Shown piece after piece: positions 14,593 through 22,974 of a DNA stretch of 34,178 bases. Where the stretch lies: positions 1 through 34,178 of the forward strand of contig JAMPXI010000014.1 of NCBI GenBank assembly GCA_023701265.1, written 5' to 3'. Both the position numbers and the translations under genes were made by a program. The notes under the pieces were generated by a model that was not told the origin of the DNA, ran no database searches, and was given only the letters and a program-made list of their open reading frames with translations. The stretch is from Desulfuromonadales bacterium. Its GTDB lineage: Bacteria > Desulfobacterota > Desulfuromonadia > Desulfuromonadales > BM103. Each line of letters begins with the position of its first letter. The stretch's first letter is position 1.

Positions 14593-17082
14593 ATGCGCCC
14601 CATGCACCCTGATGTCCCCAGTCTTCCGGTCGAAACCGTCCTCCCCGAACTTTCCGTCGCCTTGGCCGAACACGGCAGCGCCGTGCTGGTGGCTCCGACC
14701 GGTTCCGGCAAGACCACCCGTGTGCCCCTGGCCCTGCTCGATGCTCCCTGGTTGCAGGGGCAGGGGATCGTCCTGCTGGAACCGCGCCGCCTGGCGGCAA
14801 CCAACGTCGCCCGCTATATGGCCGGTCTGCGCGGAGAAGCGGCCGGCGGCACGGTCGGCTATGCCATTCGTTACGAACGCTGCGTTTCCAAGCGCACCCG
14901 GCTGGAAGTTGTCACCGAGGGGATACTGACCCGGCGGCTGCAGGCCGATCCCGAGCTGGCCGGCGTCGGCCTGGTGATCCTCGACGAATTTCACGAACGC
15001 AGTCTCAACGCCGACCTGGCTCTGGCACTGTGCCGCGACGCCCAGCGCGGCCTGCGCCCGGAACTGCGTCTGCTGGTGATGTCCGCGACCCTGGACGCGC
15101 AGGCGGTCGCCGGGCTGCTTGGCAACGCGCCGGTGATCTGCTGCAGCGGGCGCAGCTTCCCGGTGGACGTTCGTTACCTGCCCCGCGATCCCGACGGGCC
15201 CCTGGTGGTCACGGTGACCGAAGGGGTACGACGTGCCGTCAAGGAAACCGCCGGAGATATCCTGGCCTTCCTCCCTGGCTCCGGGGAAATCCGTCGCTGT
15301 GTCGGGCAACTCGCCGGCCTTGGCGACGTTGATATCCGGCCGCTCTACGGGGAACTTCCCTTTGACGCCCAGGAACGAGCGATCCTCCCCGGCGCGCGTC
15401 GTCGGGTGGTGCTCGCCACCAACATTGCCGAAACCAGTCTGACCATCGAGGGGATCGGCGCTGTGGTCGACAGCGGTTTTGAACGGCGCCCGCGCTTCGA
15501 CCCGGTAACCGGCAGCACTCAGCTGGAGCTGGTACGCATCTCAAGGTCCAGTGCCGAGCAGCGTGCCGGCCGTGCCGGCCGCCTCGGCCCCGGGAGCTGT
15601 ATTCGCCTGTGGTGCGAGGGAACCCACGGGGCCTTGCTGCCGTCGACGCCGCCGGAGATCCGCCAGGCCGACCTGATGCCCCTGGCGCTGGATCTGGCCC
15701 GCTGGGGGGTGACCGACGCCAATGAATTGTCGTGGCTTGATCCGCCGCCGGCCGGGGCGTTGAACAGCGCCCGCGAACTGCTGCAACAGCTCGGCAGTCT
15801 CGATGAGCGCCTGCGCCTGACTGCAACGGGGGAAGAAGCCGCCGGGCTGCCGCTGCATCCACGCTTGGCCTGCCTGCTGTTGGCCGCCCGGGCAGCCGGG
15901 CAACTTTCGCTAGGCTGTGACCTCGTCGCCCTACTGGGCGAGCGTGACCTCTGCCCCCCCGACTGGCGACCGCCCCACGCGTCAGCCAGTGATCTGTGTG
16001 GGCGGCTGGAGATATTGCAGCGGGGACGCGGCGAGCAGGCCAGGTTGACGGCTGTGCGGCGTGCCGCGGTTTTCTGGCGGAAACGGTTCGGCGTCGGCGA
16101 GGAACGGTCCCTGCCCGCGGCGGCGGTCGTTAACCGCTTGCTGGCCGTAGCGTTTCCCGACAGGATTGCCGTTCGTCGCGAGCCCGGCGGCGAACGCTAC
16201 CTGTTGGCCAGCGGTCGCGGCGCCCGGCTCGGGGCGCGCAGCGCCGTGCCGCGTCCCGATTTCCTGGTGGCGGCCGACCTGCGCGGAACATCAGACGGCG
16301 AGGTGGAGATCACCTTAGCCGGCAGTCTCGACCGGTCCGACCTCGAGGAGCTGTTCGTCGACCGACTGCATTGGCGGCGTGAAATCGTCTGGGATGAGGC
16401 GGCGGGGAGGGTGGTCGGCCACGAAGTGCGCAGCATCGGCGCGGTGGTACTGCAGGAACGTCCGATCGCGGTCACCCCCGAGGAAACCCTGCCTCTGCTG
16501 CTCGATATATTGCGCCGCGATGGGTTGGCCACTTTGTCGTGGACACCGGCAGCCGAGCAGTTGCGGGCACGCCTGGCCTTTCTCCACGGGGCACTCCCCG
16601 AAGAAGGGTGGCCCGAGGTCAGCGACGCTGCCCTGTTGGCAAATCTTGATACATGGCTGACGCCATGGTTGGTTGCGGTGCGGGGGCGTGGCGACCTGGC
16701 AAAGCTTGATTTAACCGTGATTTTGCAGAGCTGGCTGGGCGGGAAGGTGCGGGAGTTGGAAAGGCTGGCTCCGGAGCGGCTGGCCGTGCCGAGCGGCTCC
16801 CGCGTGCGGCTCGGCTACGCTGTTGGCACGATTCCGGTGCTGGCGGCCAAACTGCAGGAGTTGTTCGGCATGGCCGACACGCCGCGCATTGCCGGCGGCC
16901 GGGTGCCGGTGCTGATCCATCTGCTCTCGCCGGCCGGCCGGCCGCTGGCGGTGACCCAGGATCTGCGCAGCTTCTGGGATAAAGTGTATCCCGAAGTCCG
17001 CAAAGAGATGCGCGGCCGCTATCCGAAGCACCCCTGGCCGGATGATCCGTGGAGTGCGCCGGCGACCCGGCGCACCAAGTAG
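14593..17082 (+). CDS. hrpB: ATP-dependent helicase HrpB (DEAH family)
   Basis: An 829-residue helicase matching HrpB in length and order. Walker A is APTGSGKTT (34-42), motif II DEFHER (131-136), motif III SAT (about 163-165), motif V VLATNIAETSLTIEGI, motif VI QRAGRAGR (about 323-330), followed by the helicase-associated region and the HrpB C-terminal domain ending RYPKHPWPDDPW. The start could be the ATG at 14593 or at 14602; neither has a strong ribosome site. It follows the kinase by about 40 bp and may be read through from that operon. The stop TAG (17080-17082) lies in a GTAG repeat shared with the convergent wrbA gene. Cellular role of bacterial HrpB is poorly defined; RNA remodelling is assumed by homology. 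Confidence 0.93.
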   Translation: MRPMHPDVPSLPVETVLPELSVALAEHGSAVLVAPTGSGKTTRVPLALLDAPWLQGQGIVLLEPRRLAATNVARYMAGLRGEAAGGTVGYAIRYERCVSKRTRLEVVTEGILTRRLQADPELAGVGLVILDEFHERSLNADLALALCRDAQRGLRPELRLLVMSATLDAQAVAGLLGNAPVICCSGRSFPVDVRYLPRDPDGPLVVTVTEGVRRAVKETAGDILAFLPGSGEIRRCVGQLAGLGDVDIRPLYGELPFDAQERAILPGARRRVVLATNIAETSLTIEGIGAVVDSGFERRPRFDPVTGSTQLELVRISRSSAEQRAGRAGRLGPGSCIRLWCEGTHGALLPSTPPEIRQADLMPLALDLARWGVTDANELSWLDPPPAGALNSARELLQQLGSLDERLRLTATGEEAAGLPLHPRLACLLLAARAAGQLSLGCDLVALLGERDLCPPDWRPPHASASDLCGRLEILQRGRGEQARLTAVRRAAVFWRKRFGVGEERSLPAAAVVNRLLAVAFPDRIAVRREPGGERYLLASGRGARLGARSAVPRPDFLVAADLRGTSDGEVEITLAGSLDRSDLEELFVDRLHWRREIVWDEAAGRVVGHEVRSIGAVVLQERPIAVTPEETLPLLLDILRRDGLATLSWTPAAEQLRARLAFLHGALPEEGWPEVSDAALLANLDTWLTPWLVAVRGRGDLAKLDLTVILQSWLGGKVRELERLAPERLAVPSGSRVRLGYAVGTIPVLAAKLQELFGMADTPRIAGGRVPVLIHLLSPAGRPLAVTQDLRSFWDKVYPEVRKEMRGRYPKHPWPDDPWSAPATRRTK

Positions 17083-17095
17083 GGGCTGCCCCTAC
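17079..17095. repeat. GTAG-headed palindrome, repeat 2 (REP-like, head-to-head)
   Basis: A perfect palindrome GTAGGGGC-T-GCCCCTAC. The left TAG (17080-17082) is the stop of hrpB and the right one, read on the minus strand (17094-17092), is the stop of wrbA. One 17-base element therefore ends both convergent genes and probably both transcripts. Confidence 0.9.
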
Positions 17096-17712
17096 GCCCC
17101 TTTCAGACGAGCGGTGATCTGTGCCACGTGACGTCCCTGGAAGCGGGCGATGGCCAGTTCGTTCTCGCTCGGCTGGCGTGAGCCGTCGGCTCCGGCGAGC
17201 GTCGAGGCGCCGTAGGGGGTGCCGCCACTGATCTCGGTCATGTTCACCAGGCGTTGTTCGGAGTAGGGGACGCCGACGATGATCATCCCCTGGTGCAGCA
17301 AGGTGCTGTGGAAGCTGGTGATGGTCGTCTCCTGACCGCCGTGCTGGCTGGCGGTGGAGGTGAAGACGCTGCCGACCTTGCCGATCAGCGCCCCGCTCAT
17401 CCACAGGCCGCCGGTCTGGTCGAGGAAGTTGCGCATCTGCGCGCACATGTTGCCGAAACGGGTCGGCGTGCCGAAGATGATGGCGTCGGCCGCGGCCAGG
17501 TCATCGGGTTTGGCGACCGGGATGTGGGCGAAGGCCCGGCGTGCCGCCGCTGCGCCACTCTTCACCAGGGCCTCGTCCGGAACCAGTTCCTGAATCTGCA
17601 TCAGGGTGACCTCGCTGCCGGCCACTTCGCGTGCTCCGGTGACCACGGCGTTGGCCAATTGGTAGACATGGCCGTACATGCTGTAGAAAACCACCAGAAT
17701 TCGAGTATTCAT
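17092..17712 (-). CDS. wrbA: NAD(P)H:quinone oxidoreductase, WrbA family flavoprotein
   Basis: A 206-residue flavodoxin-fold enzyme, the usual WrbA length. The FMN phosphate loop is [14 protein letters not shown] near the N-terminus; [21 protein letters not shown] and [12 protein letters not shown] are the other FMN-contacting segments. The family makes tetrameric, two-electron quinone reductases that limit semiquinone stress in the cytoplasm. ATG 17712 has GGGAGG upstream. It lies downstream of the M16C protease gene with a 69-bp gap that holds heptamer repeats and repeat 3. Its stop codon is inside repeat 2. Confidence 0.95.
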   Translation of the reverse strand: MNTRILVVFYSMYGHVYQLANAVVTGAREVAGSEVTLMQIQELVPDEALVKSGAAAARRAFAHIPVAKPDDLAAADAIIFGTPTRFGNMCAQMRNFLDQTGGLWMSGALIGKVGSVFTSTASQHGGQETTITSFHSTLLHQGMIIVGVPYSEQRLVNMTEISGGTPYGASTLAGADGSRQPSENELAIARFQGRHVAQITARLKGA

Positions 17713-17734
17713 GATGACCTCCCGGTTAGAGACT

Positions 17735-17762
17735 GTAAAACGTGAACGGTGAAATGTAATTC
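17735..17762. repeat. Degenerate heptamer tract between M16C gene and wrbA
   Basis: Four consecutive 7-base units, GTAAAAC GTGAACG GTGAAAT GTAATTC, share the GTRA start and run in phase into the GTAG head of repeat 3 at 17763. Confidence 0.6.
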
Positions 17763-17785
17763 GTAGAGGCGCGCCGTGCCCCTAC
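17763..17785. repeat. GTAG-headed repeat 3 (REP-like)
   Basis: GTAGAGGC (17763-17770) and GCCCCTAC (17778-17785) form inverted ends with one mismatch around GCGCCGT. Read on the minus strand, the GTAG at 17785-17782 contains the TAG stop of the M16C protease gene. Confidence 0.8.
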
Positions 17786-20736
17786 AACCGTTCGAACTTT
17801 GTCCCCATCTTTTCCAACTCTTCCCGTGCTGCTTCCAGCAACCCATCGCCGGCCAGAACCCCCACCGCACTCGTCTCATAATCATCGCGCAGATACCGCT
17901 GAGCGGCGGCTGCCAGGGTCTCCCGACCAACCGCCAGGATCCCGTCGCGCAAACCCTGACGCAGTTCGACGCTCAGCCCTTGCTGCTGGCAGAGAAACTC
18001 GCGGTGGCCGCGACCGCCCGGGGAGAGCGGCCGGTCAAGTTCCCCGAAGGTGGCCAGGATAGCCTCGCGTATCATCTCATCGGTGAATTCGCCAAGGCAG
18101 GCCCATTCAACCGCGTCCCGATAAACCCCGAGAGTGCGAAGCAGATGCGGATCCCGGTAGGAAAGGAGCGAGAGCAGCCCTCCGTCGGCGTTGTAACCGG
18201 CCATGCCGCCGTAGGCACCGCCCTTTTCGCGGATCTCGCGGTGCAGGTAGTTGGCCCGCAGCAGTTTCGCCAGTACCAGCAGCGGCGCGGCATCCTGATG
18301 GCAGTAGGGAACGGTGCGGAACACGCGGGCAACGTAGGCAAGCGGCGCGTTGACACTCCAGGCGATCGTCGCTGACAGTGCTGGCTCACTAGCGGAAGGT
18401 TCCGCCGTCGTGCCGGTGCCTGTTGGCAGGGCGGCGAGCAGGGCGGCAAGCCGCGGCGTCATGCCGGAGTGTGCTGCCGCTTCAGCCGTCACGGCAGCGG
18501 CAACCCGATCGGCAGTCAGCAACTGCGCGGCGATGGTGCTGAACTGCCCGGCCAACTCGGCCAGGCCGATGTCGTCGAGGGCGGCGGCCTGCTGGATCAG
18601 TCGCACCTGGCTCATGCCGGCCCATTCCTCGCGCCGGCGCGCGGCCGGGGTCAAGGTTGCGGCGGCGGCTCGGGCGGCATAGGAGTGTCCCGATCCTGGG
18701 ATCGAATTCTCCAGAGTGATCCGCACCTGGCCGATGACCGTGCGCAGGCGTTCGTGATCGTTAAAATCCGGTGCGGTCAACAGCTCGGTCAACAGCTCGG
18801 TCATCGCCCCTTGCAGCGGGTCGAGTGCCTTGGCACGCAGATCGATCACGGCCCGGACCCCGCCGAGGTCGGTCGGGTCCTCGAGCAGGTTGGTGCCGAG
18901 GCGAATGCCGCCGGTTACGGCGGTGATCCGTTTGGCGATGGTCAGGTAGTCCTGTCCGGCGGCGCCGATCTGTGGCAGCAGGGCACAGAATAACGGCAGC
19001 CAGCGACGCAGGTCCTCCGGCAGGCCGTTGGTATCGAACTGCAGGGAAAGATAGGTGATGCCGTTGGTCGGCTGAGCGAACCAGAGGGTTTTGATGCCGG
19101 CAATCCGGGTTTCGACAAACGCCACCTGCTGTTCCGCCGGATCGATGTCGGCCAGTTCGAGAGTTGGCAGGCAGCTGGTGTCATCGTGGGCTTCCTGGCT
19201 GCATTGCAGTTCCGCCGCCGCCGCGACCAACCGGGCCCGTTCCGCATCGTCCAGGGCTGTCGCCGCCCGCTCCAGGCACTGGGCAAGGGCTTCCTCTTCA
19301 CGTCGGGCATGCTCCTGGTCGGGACGCAGCAGCAAGGTGACCCGATGTGGATTGTCGAGCAGTCGGCGGCGAATCAGTGCCGGGAAAAAAGCGGGATCGG
19401 TCGCCGCATGGCGCAAGGCGGCGAGATTCCGCTCGAGCTGCAGCGGCGGCAGCGGATCGTCGGCATGCAGCCAGGGGCCAAGGAAGCGCATCAGCAGGCT
19501 TAGCCCGTAGGGGTACTGGTCGCCGCTCACCTCGCGGCTGGAAAACTCGTACTGGTGCAGGGCGGCCTCGACCCGTTCCGCCGGGAACCCTTCCCGGGCG
19601 ATCCGCTCCAGCGTCTCGAGGACGAGGCGCTCGACAGCGTCGGTCTGCTCGGGATCGGTCCCCTGCAGGCCGACGGCGAACACGGTGTCGCGATAGTCGT
19701 CGTGATAACCGGTGCCGGGCGTCAGGTTCTGCCCGAGGCGGCTGTCGAGCAACGCCTGGTAGAGGGGCGCGGCGGGATCGCCGAGCAGCAGGCCGGCGAG
19801 GATGCCGGAAGCCGCCCGTTCGAAGGTGTCCTCGATCGGGCAGACCAACCAGGCGAGCTGGACCATGCTGCGTCCGCCCGGATCATCCTGAGGGCTGATG
19901 GGGAACGTCTCCTCGGCCCGTTTGGGTGTGGCGAACCGTACCTCGGCGGGAACGGCGCTGGCGGTTTCCTGGCGCTCGAAGCGGCGCAGGGCCAAGGCGT
20001 CGATCTGCTCGAGGTGTCCGGCCATCGGCAGATCGCCGTAGGTAAAGAACCAGCTGTTGCCGGGATGATAATACCCGGCGTGGAACGCTCGTAGTTGCTC
20101 CCAGCTCAAGGCAGGGATCTCCAGCGGCTCTCCGCCGGAATTGTGACCGTAACAGGTGGTCGGGAAAAGTTCGCGGTTGAGCCGCCGGCCGAGCAGTGAC
20201 GAAGGGTCGGCCATCGCCCCCTTCATCTCGTTGAACACCACCCCCTTGATCTGCAGCGGGCTCGAAGGGTCGAGCGGATCGGCGAATTCCAGGCGGTGCC
20301 CTTCCTGATGGAAATCCTGCTCGCGCAGCAGTGGAAAGAACACTGCGTCGAGGTAGATCCCCATCAGGTTGTAGAAATCCTTGCGGTTCATGCTCGCCAC
20401 CGGGTAGCAGGTCCAGTCGGACGCAGTCATGGCGTTCATGAAGGTGTTCAGGCTGCGCTTGAGCATGGCGAAGAACGGGTCGCGCACCGGATAGCGCTGC
20501 GAGCCGCACAGCACGGTGTGTTCGAGGATATGCGCCACCCCGCTGGAGTCGGCCGGCGGCGTGCGGAACGTCACGGCGAAGACGTTGTTCGGATCGGCAC
20601 AGGCCAGATGGGCCAGCCGGGCGCCGGTCCGCTGGTGCTCGGCGCGCACCAGCGTGGCGTTCAGTTCGGCAAGGGGGGTGCTGTCGATAATGCGAAAACC
20701 GTGCAGCAAGGTGCCTTCGGCAGGAATGTGGGGCAT
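17782..20736 (-). CDS. M16C family metalloprotease (PreP/insulinase-like)
   Basis: A 984-residue, four-domain inverzincin of the presequence-protease (PreP) type. The inverted zinc motif HILEH is at 69-73 (His69, Glu72, His73) and the third ligand Glu170 is in GVVFNEMKGAMAD, a PreP hallmark. The C-terminal half keeps the inactive-half features, including a late substrate-binding segment REIREKGGAYGGMAGY. No signal peptide is visible, so it is probably cytoplasmic and degrades free peptides. ATG 20736 has GGAG six bases upstream. The gene is first in a short minus-strand pair with wrbA. The final Leu codon TTG and stop TAG are formed by a GTAG repeat. Confidence 0.93.
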   Translation of the reverse strand: MPHIPAEGTLLHGFRIIDSTPLAELNATLVRAEHQRTGARLAHLACADPNNVFAVTFRTPPADSSGVAHILEHTVLCGSQRYPVRDPFFAMLKRSLNTFMNAMTASDWTCYPVASMNRKDFYNLMGIYLDAVFFPLLREQDFHQEGHRLEFADPLDPSSPLQIKGVVFNEMKGAMADPSSLLGRRLNRELFPTTCYGHNSGGEPLEIPALSWEQLRAFHAGYYHPGNSWFFTYGDLPMAGHLEQIDALALRRFERQETASAVPAEVRFATPKRAEETFPISPQDDPGGRSMVQLAWLVCPIEDTFERAASGILAGLLLGDPAAPLYQALLDSRLGQNLTPGTGYHDDYRDTVFAVGLQGTDPEQTDAVERLVLETLERIAREGFPAERVEAALHQYEFSSREVSGDQYPYGLSLLMRFLGPWLHADDPLPPLQLERNLAALRHAATDPAFFPALIRRRLLDNPHRVTLLLRPDQEHARREEEALAQCLERAATALDDAERARLVAAAAELQCSQEAHDDTSCLPTLELADIDPAEQQVAFVETRIAGIKTLWFAQPTNGITYLSLQFDTNGLPEDLRRWLPLFCALLPQIGAAGQDYLTIAKRITAVTGGIRLGTNLLEDPTDLGGVRAVIDLRAKALDPLQGAMTELLTELLTAPDFNDHERLRTVIGQVRITLENSIPGSGHSYAARAAAATLTPAARRREEWAGMSQVRLIQQAAALDDIGLAELAGQFSTIAAQLLTADRVAAAVTAEAAAHSGMTPRLAALLAALPTGTGTTAEPSASEPALSATIAWSVNAPLAYVARVFRTVPYCHQDAAPLLVLAKLLRANYLHREIREKGGAYGGMAGYNADGGLLSLLSYRDPHLLRTLGVYRDAVEWACLGEFTDEMIREAILATFGELDRPLSPGGRGHREFLCQQQGLSVELRQGLRDGILAVGRETLAAAAQRYLRDDYETSAVGVLAGDGLLEAAREELEKMGTKFERL

Positions 20737-20899
20737 GGAGTCTCCGGGGGTTTGGATAGATCGATTGTAACGCAGACCGGAAACTTGTCTATGGCGGAGA
20801 AGAGCCGGACAGCTTAAAAATGGGGCAAATGGCTTTTACATCGCGACTTTTTCCGGTTTTGCTTTTTTCGTCAAGAGCTTTTTGATAAACTCGAACGTA

Positions 20900-20953
20900 A
20901 TGAAGCATTCTCCTTCGATAATGTCGTTCCCGACGCCTGCAGACAATTCATGA
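20900..20953 (+). CDS. Possible 17-codon leader ORF coupled to the hybrid kinase
   Basis: A short frame, beginning MKHSPSIMSFPTPADNS, ends in a TGA that overlaps the kinase ATG as ATGA. The kinase start has no Shine-Dalgarno of its own, so re-initiation from this leader is conceivable. The leader also lacks a clear ribosome site. Only the overlap supports it, so it is a weak call. Confidence 0.25.
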   Translation: MKHSPSIMSFPTPADNS

Positions 20954-22974
20954 ACTGGTTCAGAAATCTTTCTGTTCGCCACAAACTGACCTGGATCATC
21001 TTTCTCGTCAGCATGGTGGTGCTTGCGCTGACCGGTACGGTGGTGGCCGTCGCCCAGATTCGCCACCTCTACAACGACAGCGAGCGGGAGCTCAGCGTCC
21101 TGGCCAGCGTCATTGCCGATTCCTGCCTTTCTTCCCTGGAACTGCGCAGTCCGAATGCTGCCGAGAAAATCCTCAATTCATTGAGTGCCCAGCCGGAAGT
21201 GGTGTCGGCCTACCTGTTTGACGCAAGGCAGCAGTCTCTCGCCGCTTATCTGCGTCCGACCTCACCAGGGCAGCGACTTTCATCCACATTCGATCTGGCC
21301 CAGATGAAGTTGGAAGAGTCCCAGATCGAAGCGGGGCTGGCGGCCGGTCGCGACAAACAATGGATCGAGCAGGACCATCTGGCACTTCTCAAGTTCATCG
21401 AGGTCAACGGCAGGCAAATTGGTTCTCTCTATCTGCGCTCGGAATTGATCCGTCAGCGGCAGCAATTGACCCTGTTTATCATCGCCGGCCTGGTTGTTCT
21501 GGGCGGGGCCGCAACCATCGCCCTGATGCTGAGCGCCAGTTTGCAGCGGGTATTCTCGGAACCGGTTGCCCATCTCGCCGAGCAGATGCGCAAGGTGGCT
21601 TTTGACCGGAACCTCGATACCGGGAACATAACGCCCGCCACGGAGGAGTTCAGCGTGATCTTCCGCGGCTTCGAAGAGATGCTGGAGGAGCTTCGGCAGC
21701 GCGATCAACAGTTGCGGCAGTACAGCGAGTCTCTCGAAGCGGAAGTGTTGGAACGCACCTGGGAGCTGATTGCCGCCAAGGAAGCGGCGGAAGCCGCCAG
21801 TGCTTCGAAGACGCGTTTTCTGGCCAACATGAGCCACGAGATCCGGACGCCGATGATCGGCGTACTCGGCATGGCCGACCTGCTCCGGCACGAAGCTTTG
21901 ACCGACCATCAGCGCCAAATGGCCGAAACGGTCTATTCTTCTGGTGAGGCGCTGCTGGAGATCCTCAACGACCTGCTCGACATTGCCAAGATCGAAGCCG
22001 GCAAGCTGACTTTGGAGACTGTGCCTTTCAGTCTGAGCCAGGTTGTGGACAATTCAGTCTCCCTGTTTGCCGAGACTGCCCGTCGCAAGGGGTTGCAGTT
22101 GGTATTCAAGAGTGAGCCGGAATTGCCGGAGATGGTTTTCGGCGATGCCGGCCGTCTCCGTCAGATTATCCTCAACCTGGTGGGGAATGCCGTCAAGTTC
22201 ACCAGCCACGGTCAGGTGACTGTGCATCTCTCGGCTGATCTGCCTGCCCTCACCGGTGACCGTCTGTTCCGCATTACCGTGCACGATACCGGCATCGGCA
22301 TTCCGGCCGAGTCGCTGGCGCGGATTTTCGAGGCCTTCGATCAAGCCGACGGCAGTCTGAGTCGCACGCATGGGGGCACCGGGTTGGGACTCACCATTGT
22401 TCGCGAGCTGGTCCGGTTGATGGGCGGCTCGATTGCCGTCGACAGCACCCCGGGCGTCGGCAGCTGCTTCACGGTCTCCCTGAACATGCCGGTGGCCCCG
22501 GATGCCGAGATTCCAGCACCGGCACCTGGGCATCTGCCGGCGGCGGCCCCCGAAGCGAATGGAAAAGGCCACATTCTGCTGGCCGAGGACAACCCGACCA
22601 CCCAGGAACTTCTCGGAATCCTGCTGCGGGCCGCGGGTTTCAACCTGACGGTTGTCAGCGATGGGCTCAGCGCGCTCGATCAGGCCGCCTTGGGCCGTTA
22701 CGACCTGATTTTCATGGATTGTCAGATGCCGCAGCTCGACGGGCTGGAAGCGACGCGGCGCCTGCGCCGGGCGGGGGTGGCCACGCCAATCGTCGCCCTG
22801 ACGGCCCATGCCCGCATGGAAGATGAAGAGCACTGCCTGGCGGCAGGGATGAATGATTTCCTCGGCAAGCCGTTCCGCCAACAGGAGCTTTGGAGTGTTC
22901 TGAACAGGTGGCTCCCGGTCACCAGCCCGGATGCCGCTCCGACCGCGGGCGGCGAAAGAGGTGCATTGTGCTGA
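20950..22974 (+). CDS. Membrane hybrid sensor histidine kinase (CHASE8-like sensor, receiver)
   Basis: A 674-residue hybrid kinase. TM1 (about 13-35) and TM2 (about 172-197) bracket a periplasmic sensor of about 135 residues that resembles CHASE8 (VIADSCLSSLELRSPNAAEK, VSAYLFDARQQSLAAYLRP). HAMP-like and coiled-coil segments follow, then HisKA with His296 in SHEIRTPM, HATPase with NLVGNAVKF, DTGIGIP and GTGLGL, and a C-terminal receiver with Asp590 in FMDCQMPQLDG and a Lys in GKPF. An Hpt domain and output regulator are not seen nearby. Its 3' end overlaps the beta-propeller gene by seven bases. The periplasmic ligand is unknown; the neighbouring propeller is a candidate partner. Confidence 0.93.
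   Translation: MNWFRNLSVRHKLTWIIFLVSMVVLALTGTVVAVAQIRHLYNDSERELSVLASVIADSCLSSLELRSPNAAEKILNSLSAQPEVVSAYLFDARQQSLAAYLRPTSPGQRLSSTFDLAQMKLEESQIEAGLAAGRDKQWIEQDHLALLKFIEVNGRQIGSLYLRSELIRQRQQLTLFIIAGLVVLGGAATIALMLSASLQRVFSEPVAHLAEQMRKVAFDRNLDTGNITPATEEFSVIFRGFEEMLEELRQRDQQLRQYSESLEAEVLERTWELIAAKEAAEAASASKTRFLANMSHEIRTPMIGVLGMADLLRHEALTDHQRQMAETVYSSGEALLEILNDLLDIAKIEAGKLTLETVPFSLSQVVDNSVSLFAETARRKGLQLVFKSEPELPEMVFGDAGRLRQIILNLVGNAVKFTSHGQVTVHLSADLPALTGDRLFRITVHDTGIGIPAESLARIFEAFDQADGSLSRTHGGTGLGLTIVRELVRLMGGSIAVDSTPGVGSCFTVSLNMPVAPDAEIPAPAPGHLPAAAPEANGKGHILLAEDNPTTQELLGILLRAAGFNLTVVSDGLSALDQAALGRYDLIFMDCQMPQLDGLEATRRLRRAGVATPIVALTAHARMEDEEHCLAAGMNDFLGKPFRQQELWSVLNRWLPVTSPDAAPTAGGERGALC

Noticed and set aside
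20859-20891. Sigma-70 promoter before the hybrid kinase (TTGCTT ... TAAACT/TGATAA)
   Set aside because: Both boxes are poor matches and the spacing is 18-21 bases depending on the choice, so not annotated as a promoter.
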